A stretch of DNA of 64,000 nt from Flavobacterium terrigena (GCF_900108955.1 NZ_FNYA01000003.1:124001-188000), one strand, 5' to 3'; numbered from the stretch's first letter, positions 8,338 to 17,611 are shown. Program-made: numbers and translations. The notes: generated by a model not told the origin, from the letters alone.

Positions 8338-9625
8338 TTTTGCTTTTATTTTCATCCTATTATTATTGCTTTCTTTACCATTTAAATTAGCTGTTACCAA
8401 TACGATACTTACTTTTTTTGGAGTAATAGTTTTTTGGAATTATAAAAAATTAAAGTTCAATTTATCTTTTTCTTTACTACTTCCTATTCTGCTTTTTATT
8501 TTAATGATGTGTTCTTTTTTCTGGACAATTGATATGGAAAGAACTGTAAAAGCTGCGCCAAAAGAAGCTTTTTTATTAATTATACCGCTTCTATTTGCTA
8601 TAATTCCTAAATTTAGTAGAGATCAAATTAGCAAAATCTTAAAATATTACACTTACGGTTTTTTGATTTTTGCGCTTTTTTTCATTTTTAGAGCCGCAAT
8701 CAGGTATTTAATTTTAAAAGATACCGCCGTTTTTTTCTATCATCAAGATCAATATAAAGACTTAGGATTAATTCCAAAAGATTTAAACGCCATTCATTTT
8801 TCTGTATTTTCAATACTTGCTTATGTATATTTTTTAGCAATTGAAATAAAGAACATTTGGCAAAAAACAGCTATGGCAATTTTATTGTTTTTTATATTGT
8901 TACTTTCTTCTAAAAACATCATTTTAGTCGCAATACTTATCACCTTAATTTATATATTCTATTTTGCGAAATCAGCAAACAGAATGAGGTTGCGAAATCT
9001 AATTGTCTTTACATTAGTTGTAGGAAGCGTAGTGTTTTTGGGAAGAATTAAAAAACGTTTTGAAGCGGAATTTCAGTCTCACACCAATAAAAGTATCAGC
9101 CATAATGTTATTGATGGTGTTCCTGATAGCGTTCACTATGTTAGTATATATGAAGCTTGGAACAACCAAACATTTTCACCAAATGATTATTTTCCAGGTA
9201 CGGCATTTAGAGTTTATCAAACACGGTTATTTATTGAATTTTTATCTGAAGAAAGCATTTTTTGGAAAGGGTTCGGACTAAATGCATCGTTTAAAAAACT
9301 TGAAGAAAAAGGAGACAAATACAATATATATAAAGGAACAGGAAATGATGATGGTTATCAAAATAAAAACTTCCACAATCAATATATACAAAATTTTGCC
9401 GAATTAGGAATTTTCGGATTGCTAATTTTGCTAATGATGTTGTTTGTTCTGTTAAAAAAAGCATTTCATAACAAAGATTTTATACACTTTACTTTTTCAA
9501 TATTAATGATAAGCGTATTTTTGACAGAATCTTTTTTGTGGAGACAAAGAGGTGTGGTGTTTTTTGTGTTGTTTTATTGCATATTTATGTCTGAAAATCA
9601 CAAAAACAAAGAATTAATTGAATAA
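8273..9625 (+). CDS. O-antigen ligase / polymerase-like membrane protein
   Basis: This 450-residue protein has about ten to twelve membrane helices and a large polar loop (about residues 255-365) containing NKNFHNQYIQNFAELG, which matches the conserved histidine-containing loop of Wzy_C/WaaL proteins. The only good in-frame start is the ATG at 8273, 65 bases inside the previous gene, implying translational coupling; a TTG at 8294 is possible. It is the second protein of this topology in the locus. A division of labour, polymerase against ligase, is likely but cannot be assigned. Confidence 0.83.
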   Translation: MAIIYNFLNNVWKDIKQENQNNFAFIFILLLLLSLPFKLAVTNTILTFFGVIVFWNYKKLKFNLSFSLLLPILLFILMMCSFFWTIDMERTVKAAPKEAFLLIIPLLFAIIPKFSRDQISKILKYYTYGFLIFALFFIFRAAIRYLILKDTAVFFYHQDQYKDLGLIPKDLNAIHFSVFSILAYVYFLAIEIKNIWQKTAMAILLFFILLLSSKNIILVAILITLIYIFYFAKSANRMRLRNLIVFTLVVGSVVFLGRIKKRFEAEFQSHTNKSISHNVIDGVPDSVHYVSIYEAWNNQTFSPNDYFPGTAFRVYQTRLFIEFLSEESIFWKGFGLNASFKKLEEKGDKYNIYKGTGNDDGYQNKNFHNQYIQNFAELGIFGLLILLMMLFVLLKKAFHNKDFIHFTFSILMISVFLTESFLWRQRGVVFFVLFYCIFMSENHKNKELIE

Positions 9626-9659
9626 CTCTTAATGAATATGAGTTTTAAGAAATAAAAAA

Positions 9660-10643
9660 ATGAAAAGAATATTAATAACAGGAGCAGCAGGGTTTTTAGG
9701 ATCACATTTATGTGATAGATTTTTGGAAGAAGGCTATTTCGTAATTGGAATGGATAATTTAATTACAGGAGATTTAAAAAACATAGAACATTTGTTTAAA
9801 GAAAAAAACTTTGAGTTTTATCACCATGATATCACCAAATTTGTTCATGTTCCTGGTGAATTAGATTATATTTTACATTTCGCTTCGCCTGCAAGTCCAA
9901 TTGATTATTTAAAAATTCCAATTCAAACCTTAAAAGTAGGTTCGTTAGGAACACATAATTTATTAGGTTTAGCGAGAGTTAAAAAAGCAAGAATTCTTAT
10001 TGCATCCACTTCAGAAATATATGGTGATCCACTAGTGCATCCACAAACCGAAGAATATTACGGAAACGTAAATACGATTGGACCACGTGGGGTGTATGAT
10101 GAAGCAAAACGTTTTCAAGAATCAATTACAATGGCCTACCACACTTTCCATGGTGTAGAAACAAGAATTGTTCGTATTTTCAATACCTACGGACCAAGAA
10201 TGCGATTAAATGATGGTCGCGTTATTCCTGCATTTATCGGACAAGCCTTACGTGGTGAAGACTTAACTGTTTTTGGAGATGGAAGTCAAACCCGTTCATT
10301 TTGTTATGTAACCGATCAAGTTGAAGGAATTTATAGATTATTACTTTCAGATTATCATTTACCAGTAAATATTGGTAATCCAGACGAAATTACCATTTCC
10401 GATTTTGCAGAAGAAATTATAAAATTAACAGGAACCAATCAGAAAGTAATTTATAAAGATTTACCTGTAAATGATCCAATGCAACGTCAACCAGACACTA
10501 CAAAAGCAAAAGAAATTTTAGGATGGAGCGCTAAAGTAAACAGGGAAGAAGGAATGAAAATTACATATGAATATTTCAAATCTCTTTCACCTGAAGAATT
10601 AGCAAAAGAAGAACATAAAGATTTTTCAAAATATATTTATTAG
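9660..10643 (+). CDS. NAD-dependent sugar-nucleotide SDR, UDP-glucuronate decarboxylase-like
   Basis: The 327-residue extended SDR has the NAD-binding motif G8xxG11xxG14 (TGAAGFLGS), the T117/S118-E119 catalytic segment and Y146xxxK150 (VYDEAK). The [18 protein letters not shown] and [12 protein letters not shown] segments are those of UDP-glucuronic acid decarboxylases (UDP-xylose synthases) rather than RmlB. The length is typical for the soluble bacterial enzymes. It would supply UDP-xylose or a related nucleotide sugar to the neighbouring transferases. The initiating sugar transferase gene starts one base after its stop. dTDP-glucose dehydratase activity is a less likely alternative. Confidence 0.88.
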   Translation: MKRILITGAAGFLGSHLCDRFLEEGYFVIGMDNLITGDLKNIEHLFKEKNFEFYHHDITKFVHVPGELDYILHFASPASPIDYLKIPIQTLKVGSLGTHNLLGLARVKKARILIASTSEIYGDPLVHPQTEEYYGNVNTIGPRGVYDEAKRFQESITMAYHTFHGVETRIVRIFNTYGPRMRLNDGRVIPAFIGQALRGEDLTVFGDGSQTRSFCYVTDQVEGIYRLLLSDYHLPVNIGNPDEITISDFAEEIIKLTGTNQKVIYKDLPVNDPMQRQPDTTKAKEILGWSAKVNREEGMKITYEYFKSLSPEELAKEEHKDFSKYIY

Positions 10644-10644
10644 T

Positions 10645-11994
10645 TTGACAGCCAAAAAAGGTAGATACTCGGGAATACTAAGGCCTCTTGTAATGTTTTT
10701 AGATTTATTAATTATAAATCTATTGATATTAGTATGCCTTCGTTCTGCTATGAGTAATTTTGGATATCATGCCATTTTATCTGTTTTTTGGCTAATTATT
10801 GCTTATTATATAGGTTATTACGAAGTTTATAGAAATACAAAAGAAATATCTATTTTTATTAGACTTCTAAAACAATTTCTGTTTGTTTGGTTAATTACAT
10901 TTGCCTATGTAGGCTATAAGTATAAGTATGTAACTACAAATGAAATTTTTTATTATGTTTTTGTTTGTTTTTTGTCTGTTGGTTTTTTGAAATTCTTTGT
11001 TTTTTATTTATTAAAAAAATACAGACTTCTCTATAAAGGAAATATTCGAAGACTAATTATTTTAGGATCTAATAAAAACACAGAAGAATTAGTAAGTTAT
11101 TTTGATAAAAATCCTGATTTAGGATATAATATATTTAACAAGTTTGAGGTTAATAAGAAAAAAACAATTAACTATAAAGAAATATTTGAGTATATTATTG
11201 AAAATAAAATAGAGGAAATATACGCCTCTTTAAAGGATCTGAAAGATAATGATATAGAAAAATTAATTGACTTCTCTGATAATAATTATATAACATTAAA
11301 ATTAATTGCCGACAGTAAAAGTACACTTTATAGAAACTTAGCTGTGGAGTATTATGGTTATATACCAATTATAGCTCTTCGGAAGACACCTTTAGAGAAA
11401 CAAGTAAACATAAAGTTTAAAAGAACTTTTGATATAGTTTTTTCATTATTCGTAATTTTATTTATACTTTCTTGGTTAACACCTCTTTTAGGCTTGCTAA
11501 TAAAAATTGAATCAAATGGTCCTATTTTTTTTAAACAAAACAGACCAGGCCTTATGGAAAAAGAGTTTTTTTGTTATAAATTTAGATCCATGATGATTAA
11601 CAAAACTACCGAAAGAGAAGCAACTAGGAATGACCCTAGAGTTACAAAAATTGGTAAATTTATCAGGAAAACTAGTATTGATGAAATGCCACAATTTTTT
11701 AATGTTTTATTAGGAGACATGTCTGTTGTTGGACCAAGGCCACATCTTTGGGCACAAAATAAATTATATGGGACCAAGATCAAAAAATATATGATTAGAC
11801 ATCATGTAAAACCTGGTGTGACTGGATTAGCACAAGTTAGAGGCTATCGTGGTGAAATTGAAACAGATGAAGATATGGTTAATAGAATAAAATTTGATGT
11901 TTATTATATTGAAAATTGGTCACTTTGGATTGATATAAAGATAATATTTTTAACCGTAATTAATATTTTTAAAGGGGAAGAAAAAGCCTACTAA
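10645..11994 (+). CDS. Initiating polyprenyl-phosphate sugar phosphotransferase (PF02397 type)
   Basis: The 449-residue protein has four to five N-terminal membrane helices, a central CoA_binding_3-like domain (about residues 130-240) and a C-terminal sugar transferase domain starting at KRTFDIVFS, with KFRSM, SIDEMPQ, GDMSVVGPRP and KPGVTGLAQVRG. This is the WbaP/CpsE-like architecture that loads the first sugar phosphate onto undecaprenyl phosphate. The start appears to be TTG, one base after the upstream stop: the KKGRYSGILRP residues it adds are typical of Bacteroidetes homologues, whereas the first ATG (10693) falls at the first helix. It overlaps the next start by one base. Confidence 0.9.
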   Translation: MTAKKGRYSGILRPLVMFLDLLIINLLILVCLRSAMSNFGYHAILSVFWLIIAYYIGYYEVYRNTKEISIFIRLLKQFLFVWLITFAYVGYKYKYVTTNEIFYYVFVCFLSVGFLKFFVFYLLKKYRLLYKGNIRRLIILGSNKNTEELVSYFDKNPDLGYNIFNKFEVNKKKTINYKEIFEYIIENKIEEIYASLKDLKDNDIEKLIDFSDNNYITLKLIADSKSTLYRNLAVEYYGYIPIIALRKTPLEKQVNIKFKRTFDIVFSLFVILFILSWLTPLLGLLIKIESNGPIFFKQNRPGLMEKEFFCYKFRSMMINKTTEREATRNDPRVTKIGKFIRKTSIDEMPQFFNVLLGDMSVVGPRPHLWAQNKLYGTKIKKYMIRHHVKPGVTGLAQVRGYRGEIETDEDMVNRIKFDVYYIENWSLWIDIKIIFLTVINIFKGEEKAY

Positions 11995-12758
11995 TGAACT
12001 CGTTAGTTTCCATAATTACGCCATGTTTTAATTCTGAAAAGTATCTTTCTAAAGCCGTTCAATCGGTTATTTCTCAAACACATCAAAATTGGGAATTGCT
12101 ATTGGTAGACGATTGTTCTTCAGATGCAACGTTCGCTATAATCTCAAATTTTGCTAGCCAAGATTCTCGTATAAAAGCCTTTAAATTAGATAAAAATTCG
12201 GGAGCAGGTGTAGCAAGAAACTTCGCCATTCAACAAGCTTCAGGAAATTATATCGCTTTTTTAGATGCCGACGATTTATGGAAATCTGATAAATTGGAGA
12301 AGCAGATTAACTTCATGCAAACCCAAAATATTCCGTTTACTTTTTCGTTTTATGAAACGATTGATGAAGTAGGAAATTTGCGTAATGAAACGATTACAAC
12401 TCCTTCAAAAATAACGTACCAACAATTATATTTTTGCAATTGGATTGGGAATTTAACTGGGATTTATTCGGTAGATTTCTTTGGTAAAATTCCGATTTCG
12501 TCCATCAAGAAAAGACAAGATTGGATGTTATGGTTGCAAATCGTAAAACAAATAGAAACTGCTATTCCATTTCCAGAAAGTTTGGCTTATTACAGAGTTC
12601 GAGAAGATTCTATTTCCGCTTCAAAATGGAAATTGATAAAATATAATTTCAAAGTCTACCGAAATTTTCACCAACGTAATTTCTTTATGGCTAGTTTAGA
12701 TACGATGCGATTTTTATATGTTCAGTTGGTTATCAAACCAAAATTTAAGAAAAAGTAA
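11994..12758 (+). CDS. Family 2 glycosyltransferase
   Basis: The 254-residue GT-A enzyme has SIITPCFNSEKYL (residues 6-18), LLVDDCSSD (36-44) and the DAD metal-binding triad (FLDADDLW, 89-96), all standard for family 2. It resembles the WbyL/teichuronic-acid-type transferases often placed next to the initiating transferase in Flavobacteria. The TAATG overlap with the upstream gene shows coupling. It is the last plus-strand gene of the locus, followed by a non-coding repeat-rich spacer and a gene on the other strand. Sugar specificity is unknown. Confidence 0.9.
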   Translation: MNSLVSIITPCFNSEKYLSKAVQSVISQTHQNWELLLVDDCSSDATFAIISNFASQDSRIKAFKLDKNSGAGVARNFAIQQASGNYIAFLDADDLWKSDKLEKQINFMQTQNIPFTFSFYETIDEVGNLRNETITTPSKITYQQLYFCNWIGNLTGIYSVDFFGKIPISSIKKRQDWMLWLQIVKQIETAIPFPESLAYYRVREDSISASKWKLIKYNFKVYRNFHQRNFFMASLDTMRFLYVQLVIKPKFKKK

Positions 12759-12768
12759 ATAGATTTTT

Positions 12769-12904
12769 ACCACGAAATCAAAGATTCAGCGCAGCTAATT
12801 TCCGAATTGAATATTTTTTTAATTCGTCCCGATGATTCGGGATCGTCAAAGACGAACTAATTTTTAGCCAAATTAAATTTAAAATTCGTGAATTCGTGGC
12901 TAAA
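12769..12904. repeat. Spacer with nested inverted repeats (candidate interspersed repeat)
   Basis: Three nested or adjacent inverted repeats fill the spacer. CCACGAA (12770-12776) pairs with TTCGTGG (12893-12899); TTCGTC (12823-12828) with GACGAA (12851-12856), enclosing CCCGA/TCGGG (12828-12832, 12837-12841); TTTAGCCA (12863-12870) with TGGCTAAA (12897-12904). The AATTCGTGAATTCGTGGCTAA phrase resembles short intergenic repeats I associate from memory with Flavobacterium genomes. It contains no open frame and may also serve as a convergent transcription barrier. Confidence 0.5.
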
Positions 12905-12920
12905 GAAAAACAAATAAAAC

Positions 12921-14228
12921 TTACAACAAAGAAGTAAATTGTTTCAACTTCCCACGGTTGCTTCTCGTTAAGAAGTCTTTTCGAGCGTAAGTAAATTTTA
13001 AATTCGGTTCCAAATACAAATCAATCGCTTTCTGAATTTCATCTATTTGTACAGAAGAAAGTGCTTTTTCACTCACATAATCAATTTCAAAACTATCCAA
13101 TTTCGTTTGCTTAATCACGAATTCTTTCACGTTTCCGTCATCTTCAATGATACTTTTCGTCACATAATAAAACGTTAATCCTGGTGATTTTTTGCCGCTT
13201 GGTAAAACAGCCACATCATTCGTTCTACCAATTAATTGTTTCAAAAGTGGTTTTTTCCAAGTACTTTTTTCGTCTAAAATTCCAATATCGCCAATCTCAT
13301 AACGAATAAAAGGATGCGCTTTGTTGTATAAAGAAGTTACCACAATTTTACCAGAAGTTCCGTTAGCAACTGGCTGATTATTCTCATCTAAAATTTCAAT
13401 AAATAAGGTTTCAGAATTGACTTGCCATTCGCCTTTTGGATTCTGGAAAGCTAATAAATCTAGTTCCGAAGCGCCATATTCATTAACAATCGGAATGCCT
13501 AAATATTTTTCAAGTAGTATTTTATCATCATCAAAAAGCATTTCAGATGTCACCATACAGACTTTTAAAGTCGGACAAACATCTTTTAAAACAATATTTT
13601 TCGATTGTAAAAATTTAGCAAAAAGCACCACAGAACTCGTGTATCCATTAATATAATCAAATTTCTTTTGTTGAAATTTTTTCAGAATTTCTTCTAAAAC
13701 CACATCCGATAAATCGAAAATAGGGAAACGATATCTTTTGGCTAAAAAATCTTTGAAGCGTTCTTTATAATATCCAACTTTATCCAACGGAACACCATAA
13801 AATCGCGCTTGAAACGACGAATTAAAATCAATGCCAAACCAACCAAAGCGGTAAATATTAGAATACCAAGTTAGCGCATGCGAAAATTTATCTTTCGCGA
13901 AAATAAACGGATCACCACTAGAACCAGACGTTTTATTGATGTAAATATTTCTTTCAAAACCTTTGGAAAGTCTTTCTGCTAAAGGAACTTGAAGATTTTT
14001 TTTAGTTAGAATAGGTAAATTATTCCAATCAGAAACATCTCTATTTCCAACCAAATTTTTATAGAAAGTATTGTTGTCTAAATGAAACTGTACAATCTCT
14101 TTTCTTTTTTCTTCAATGAATTTTTGATAATCAGATTCAGAAATTTGCAGATTTTTTTCAAACTCCAATTGGGCTTCCTTCATGGGAAAACCATTAATTT
14201 TTAACGTTAAATTGAATAAGTTGAGCAC
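12921..14228 (-). CDS. PaaK/CapK-like adenylate-forming enzyme
   Basis: The 435-residue protein belongs to the phenylacetate-CoA ligase-like branch of adenylate-forming enzymes: the phosphate-binding loop KTSGSSGDP is present near residue 100, followed by NEYGASELD (adenine/acyl pocket) and YEIGDIG with GRTNDV at the hinge. Relatives named CapK occur at the edges of capsule and O-antigen loci, where they are thought to activate an acyl or amino acid for glycan modification; that role is inferred here from position. A second possible ATG lies 15 codons in. A -7 box stands upstream. It converges on the glycan operon and has its own promoter. Confidence 0.85.
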   Translation of the reverse strand: MLNLFNLTLKINGFPMKEAQLEFEKNLQISESDYQKFIEEKRKEIVQFHLDNNTFYKNLVGNRDVSDWNNLPILTKKNLQVPLAERLSKGFERNIYINKTSGSSGDPFIFAKDKFSHALTWYSNIYRFGWFGIDFNSSFQARFYGVPLDKVGYYKERFKDFLAKRYRFPIFDLSDVVLEEILKKFQQKKFDYINGYTSSVVLFAKFLQSKNIVLKDVCPTLKVCMVTSEMLFDDDKILLEKYLGIPIVNEYGASELDLLAFQNPKGEWQVNSETLFIEILDENNQPVANGTSGKIVVTSLYNKAHPFIRYEIGDIGILDEKSTWKKPLLKQLIGRTNDVAVLPSGKKSPGLTFYYVTKSIIEDDGNVKEFVIKQTKLDSFEIDYVSEKALSSVQIDEIQKAIDLYLEPNLKFTYARKDFLTRSNRGKLKQFTSLL

Positions 14229-14244
14229 GTTTTCTGAATTTATT

Positions 14245-14252
14245 CAAAAATA
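14245..14252 (-). promoter_or_regulatory. -7 box (TATTTTTG) for the CapK-like gene
   Basis: Minus-strand TATTTTTG matches TAnnTTTG 16 bases before the start codon at 14228, giving a very short leader. Confidence 0.5.
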
Positions 14253-14309
14253 ACAAACCTAATTTTATAATCTAGTAAAGACTTACTTTTTTTTCCAATT
14301 AAAACGAAC

Positions 14310-14317
14310 TATTTTTG
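14310..14317 (+). promoter_or_regulatory. -7 box (TATTTTTG) for purD
   Basis: TATTTTTG ends 21 bases before the ATG at 14339. The TTG at 14315 that would extend the frame lies inside this box, so the shorter start is correct. Confidence 0.6.
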
Positions 14318-14338
14318 CACAAACAAACAACACTCTAT

Positions 14339-15610
14339 ATGAACATTTTACTTTTAGGTTCGGGCGGAAGAGAACATGCTTTTGCTTGGAAAATGACTCA
14401 AAGCTCACTTTGCTCACAACTTTTTGTAGCACCAGGAAACGCTGGAACATCTCAAATAGCTACAAATGTTGCTATGAATCCAAATGATTTTGAAACCGTT
14501 AAACAATTTGTTTTAACGAATGCTATTGAAATGGTTGTGGTCGGACCAGAAGATCCTTTAGTAAATGGAATTTACGATTTCTTTAAAAATGACGCAGCTT
14601 TAAACGCGATTCCTGTAATTGGACCATCAAAATTAGGCGCACAATTAGAAGGAAGTAAAGAATTCGCTAAAGAATTTTTAGTAAAAAATAATATTCCAAC
14701 GGCGAGATACGAAAGTTTTACTTCAGCAACAGTTGAAAAAGGTTACGCTTTCTTAGAAACACTTTCTCCACCATATGTTTTAAAAGCCGATGGTTTAGCA
14801 GCCGGAAAAGGAGTGGTGATTTTAAACGATTTACAAGAAGCTAAAGACGAATTAAAAGCGATGTTAGTAGATGCTAAATTTGGTTCTGCTAGCGCGAAAG
14901 TGGTTATTGAAGAGTTTTTAGATGGAATCGAATTAAGTTGTTTCGTTTTAACTGACGGAAAAAGTTATAAGATTTTACCAACGGCAAAAGATTACAAAAG
15001 AATTGGTGAAGGTGACACAGGTTTAAATACTGGTGGAATGGGCGCTATTTCTCCAGTTCCATTTGCGGATGCGGCTTTGATGCAAAAAATTGAAGAGCAA
15101 GTTGTAATTCCAACTATCAATGGTTTAAAAAACGACAATATTGAATACAAAGGTTTTGTGTTTATTGGTTTGATTAAAGTGGGTGATAATCCTTTTGTGA
15201 TTGAATATAATGTAAGAATGGGTGATCCAGAAACGGAAGTAGTTATCCCAAGAATTAAATCTGATTTAGTAGCTTTATTTCAATCCGTTGCGACTGAAAA
15301 ATTATCAAATTTTGAATTGGATTTAGACGAAAGAACGGCTGCAACAATTGTTGTGGTTTCTGGAGGTTATCCTGAAGAATTTGAAAAAGGAAAAGAAATT
15401 TCTGGATTAGATAATAACACAGAATCTTTAGTTTTTCATGCAGGAACAAAAGAAGAAAACGGAAAAATTTTATCTAATGGAGGTCGTGTTTTAGCGGTAA
15501 CTTCATTCGGGAATACGTTTAAAGACGCTACAAAAAAATCTTATGAAACCATAGAAAATCTAAAGTTTGATAAGATGAATTATAGAAAAGATATTGGGTT
15601 CGATTTATAA
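14339..15610 (+). CDS. purD: Phosphoribosylamine-glycine ligase (GAR synthetase)
   Basis: This 423-residue ATP-grasp enzyme makes glycinamide ribonucleotide in step two of purine synthesis. It starts with LLLGSGGREHA (residues 4-14), has the glycine-rich ATP loop KADGLAAGKGV, and the PurD signatures GLNTGGMGAISP and RMGDPETEV. Length matches the family. The start at 14339 is chosen over an upstream TTG because the -7 box overlaps that TTG and GARS proteins begin with this strand. It is transcribed alone and ends in a strong terminator. Confidence 0.97.
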   Translation: MNILLLGSGGREHAFAWKMTQSSLCSQLFVAPGNAGTSQIATNVAMNPNDFETVKQFVLTNAIEMVVVGPEDPLVNGIYDFFKNDAALNAIPVIGPSKLGAQLEGSKEFAKEFLVKNNIPTARYESFTSATVEKGYAFLETLSPPYVLKADGLAAGKGVVILNDLQEAKDELKAMLVDAKFGSASAKVVIEEFLDGIELSCFVLTDGKSYKILPTAKDYKRIGEGDTGLNTGGMGAISPVPFADAALMQKIEEQVVIPTINGLKNDNIEYKGFVFIGLIKVGDNPFVIEYNVRMGDPETEVVIPRIKSDLVALFQSVATEKLSNFELDLDERTAATIVVVSGGYPEEFEKGKEISGLDNNTESLVFHAGTKEENGKILSNGGRVLAVTSFGNTFKDATKKSYETIENLKFDKMNYRKDIGFDL

Positions 15611-15636
15611 TAGAACCTTAACTTTATACAAGCAAA

Positions 15637-15673
15637 AATACCCGTAATAGTTGTTATTACGGGTATTTTTTTA
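15637..15673. terminator. Bidirectional terminator between purD and the small membrane gene
   Basis: AAATACCCGTAATA pairs with TATTACGGGTATTT over 14 bases around a five-base loop, with A and T runs on both sides, so it can end transcripts from both convergent genes. Confidence 0.85.
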
Positions 15674-15689
15674 TATTTTAAATGCTATT

Positions 15690-15923
15690 TTATTTTGTTA
15701 AGAAAGAGTGAGCAGTTGTATCTTGCTCGTCTTCTCCTGAACTTTTGAATATTGCTAGTTGTTTCGTCCAGTAATATGTCCAATAACAACAGATAACAAT
15801 AAATACCCAGTTGATAATATTTGCACCCCACCAGTTAGTTAATTCCCAACTTCTTAATAAGTCCATTGGTACAAAAAGTACTTCAACAAATAAAAATTGT
15901 ATTGCTTCGAAAAATGCTTTCAT
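15690..15923 (-). CDS. Small membrane protein of unknown function (DUF6341-like)
   Basis: The 77-residue protein has an amphipathic aromatic start (FFEAIQFLFVEVLFVP), one clear membrane helix (IINWVFIVICCYW) and a charged, acidic tail ending AHSFLTK. From memory this matches the flavobacterial DUF6341 family, which sits beside a DUF6427 gene and upp in related genomes. It is divergent from the DUF6427-like gene (44 bases between starts) with its own -7 box. No function is known to me. The codon usage and position between a promoter and terminator support it as a real gene. Confidence 0.8.
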   Translation of the reverse strand: MKAFFEAIQFLFVEVLFVPMDLLRSWELTNWWGANIINWVFIVICCYWTYYWTKQLAIFKSSGEDEQDTTAHSFLTK

Positions 15924-15947
15924 TTTTTTATTATTATATTTACACTA

Positions 15948-15955
15948 CAAAAATA
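15948..15955 (-). promoter_or_regulatory. -7 box (TATTTTTG) for the small membrane gene
   Basis: Minus-strand TATTTTTG lies 24 bases before the start at 15923, in the short divergent spacer. Confidence 0.5.
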
Positions 15956-15967
15956 TAAAATATCTTT

Positions 15968-16894
15968 ATGATTGCAAGCCTTTTTAGTAAAACTCGACCA
16001 ATTAATTACGCATTAATTTTTTTAATGCTACTTTCTTGCTTCTTTTTATACCAATTTCAACTCGAAAACATCGATTTTACAACAAAAATTATAATCGAAA
16101 AAGCGGCAGTTCTGGTTTTAATTATATTTTCGTTTTTTTTAGTAAACTTTATTTCTCTAAAAAATTCGCTAACTAAAAACGACAATTATGCGATTCTTAT
16201 ATTTTTCATTTTCATCCTTTTATTCCCAACGATATTAGACGATTCGAAAATTGTATTGTCAAATGTGTTTTTATTATTGGCTTTGAGAAGATTGGTTTCC
16301 TTAAAAACTTTAAACTCTCCAAAAGAGAAAATATTTGATGCTTCTTTTTGGATTTTCCTTTCTGCAATATTCCATTTTTGGAGTATTCTGTATATTGTTT
16401 TAGTGTTTATTTCCATCATTTTTCACTCAGGAAAAGATTTTAAAAACTGGTTGTTGCCGTTTGTTTCTTTCCTTTGTGTTTGGATATTGTACATTTTTGC
16501 AAGTTTGGTTTTGTTTGATAATTACACCATTAACGACAATATTTTTGATGTAAGTTTTAACTTTTTCGCTTTTGATAATGTCTATCAAAACATGGCTTTG
16601 GCACTGTTTGTGTCTATTTCAGTTTTGTTTTTTGCTTCTCAAACTTTCGATTATCAAAACAAACCATTGAACATGCAGTCCTCTTATAAACAAATTTATT
16701 TTTCGTTTATTTTAGCGGTTGGAATTTATATTTTTTCACCAAATAAATCTAACGATTTACTAATCTATTCTTTTGCGCCTTTATCTATTTTAGGTGCGAA
16801 TATGTTCGAAAAATTTGAAGATTCCGTTTATAAAGAAGTTTCTTTATATCTGTTATTTGCAGTTGGATTGTTTTTCTTTTTTGCGCAATTATAG
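15968..16894 (+). CDS. Multi-pass membrane protein of unknown function (DUF6427-like)
   Basis: The 308-residue protein has about nine to ten hydrophobic helices and few charged residues outside short loops. The opening SLFSKTRPINYALIF segment matches, from memory, the DUF6427 family of Bacteroidetes. It lies between the small membrane gene and upp, the arrangement known in related genomes. No catalytic motif is visible. Its stop overlaps the convergent upp stop by six bases, so the two transcripts share their 3' ends. The function is unknown. Confidence 0.82.
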   Translation: MIASLFSKTRPINYALIFLMLLSCFFLYQFQLENIDFTTKIIIEKAAVLVLIIFSFFLVNFISLKNSLTKNDNYAILIFFIFILLFPTILDDSKIVLSNVFLLLALRRLVSLKTLNSPKEKIFDASFWIFLSAIFHFWSILYIVLVFISIIFHSGKDFKNWLLPFVSFLCVWILYIFASLVLFDNYTINDNIFDVSFNFFAFDNVYQNMALALFVSISVLFFASQTFDYQNKPLNMQSSYKQIYFSFILAVGIYIFSPNKSNDLLIYSFAPLSILGANMFEKFEDSVYKEVSLYLLFAVGLFFFFAQL

Positions 16895-17542
16895 TTTATT
16901 TCCATACGCTAAATCGCCAGCATCACCTAAACCGGGAATGATATAATCTTTCTCATTTAGTTTTTCGTCAAGTGAAGCCACCCATAAATTACAACTGTCG
17001 GGTAAATTTTCTTCTAAATGTTTAATTCCTTCTGGTGCGGCAATTACCACAGCAATATGAATTTGTGTCGGTTGATGATCGACTAAAAGCTTATTTAAAA
17101 CCGCAACTAAAGATTGCCCAGTAGCCAACATCGGATCAATTAAGATTAAACTTTTATTAGTTAAAGTTGGTGTGGCTTTGTATTCTACCAAAATATCAAA
17201 TTCATCATCGTTATTATAATGATGTCTGTATGCCGAAACAAAACCGTTTTCTGCATCATCAAAAAAGTTCATAAACCCTTGATGAAGTGCCAACCCAGCT
17301 CGTAAAATTGAACATAAAACAATACTTTCTGCAATAGTTGTTGTGTGTTTTACGCCTAAAGGAGTTTGAACAGCAATATCTTTATATTCTAATTTTTTGC
17401 TTAATTCATAAGCCATAATCTCACCAATGCGTTCTATGTTTTTTCTAAAGCGCATGCTGTCTTTTTGAATGGTTACATCTCTAAGTTGAGTAAGAAAATG
17501 ATTTAAAATACTATTTTGTTCGGAGATATAATGTACGTTCAT
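16889..17542 (-). CDS. upp: Uracil phosphoribosyltransferase
   Basis: The 217-residue enzyme converts uracil and PRPP to UMP in pyrimidine salvage. The PRPP-binding loop is D136-PMLATGQS-144, and SILRAGLAL and the C-terminal PGLGDAGDLAYG uracil-binding element are present. Length is normal. It converges with the DUF6427-like gene and overlaps it by six bases, so no terminator can lie between them. The start is an ATG with no better alternative. Confidence 0.96.
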   Translation of the reverse strand: MNVHYISEQNSILNHFLTQLRDVTIQKDSMRFRKNIERIGEIMAYELSKKLEYKDIAVQTPLGVKHTTTIAESIVLCSILRAGLALHQGFMNFFDDAENGFVSAYRHHYNNDDEFDILVEYKATPTLTNKSLILIDPMLATGQSLVAVLNKLLVDHQPTQIHIAVVIAAPEGIKHLEENLPDSCNLWVASLDEKLNEKDYIIPGLGDAGDLAYGNKL

Positions 17543-17585
17543 GTGAGATAATTTGAAAATTGAGGTTAAAAGTACAAAAAATCCT

Positions 17586-17593
17586 TATTTTTG
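17586..17593 (+). promoter_or_regulatory. -7 box (TATTTTTG) for the DUF4254/GT9 pair
   Basis: TATTTTTG ends 18 bases before the ATG at 17612 in the divergent spacer between upp and this gene. Confidence 0.55.
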
Positions 17594-17611
17594 TAAATTA
17601 AATCAGAAACT

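Noticed and set aside
12921-14228. True phenylacetate-CoA ligase
   Set aside because: The location and CapK-like features fit glycan-linked relatives better; substrate remains unknown.
16889-16894. Six-base stop overlap between the DUF6427-like gene and upp as a possible frameshift
   Set aside because: Both proteins end with normal family lengths, so this is a simple convergent overlap.
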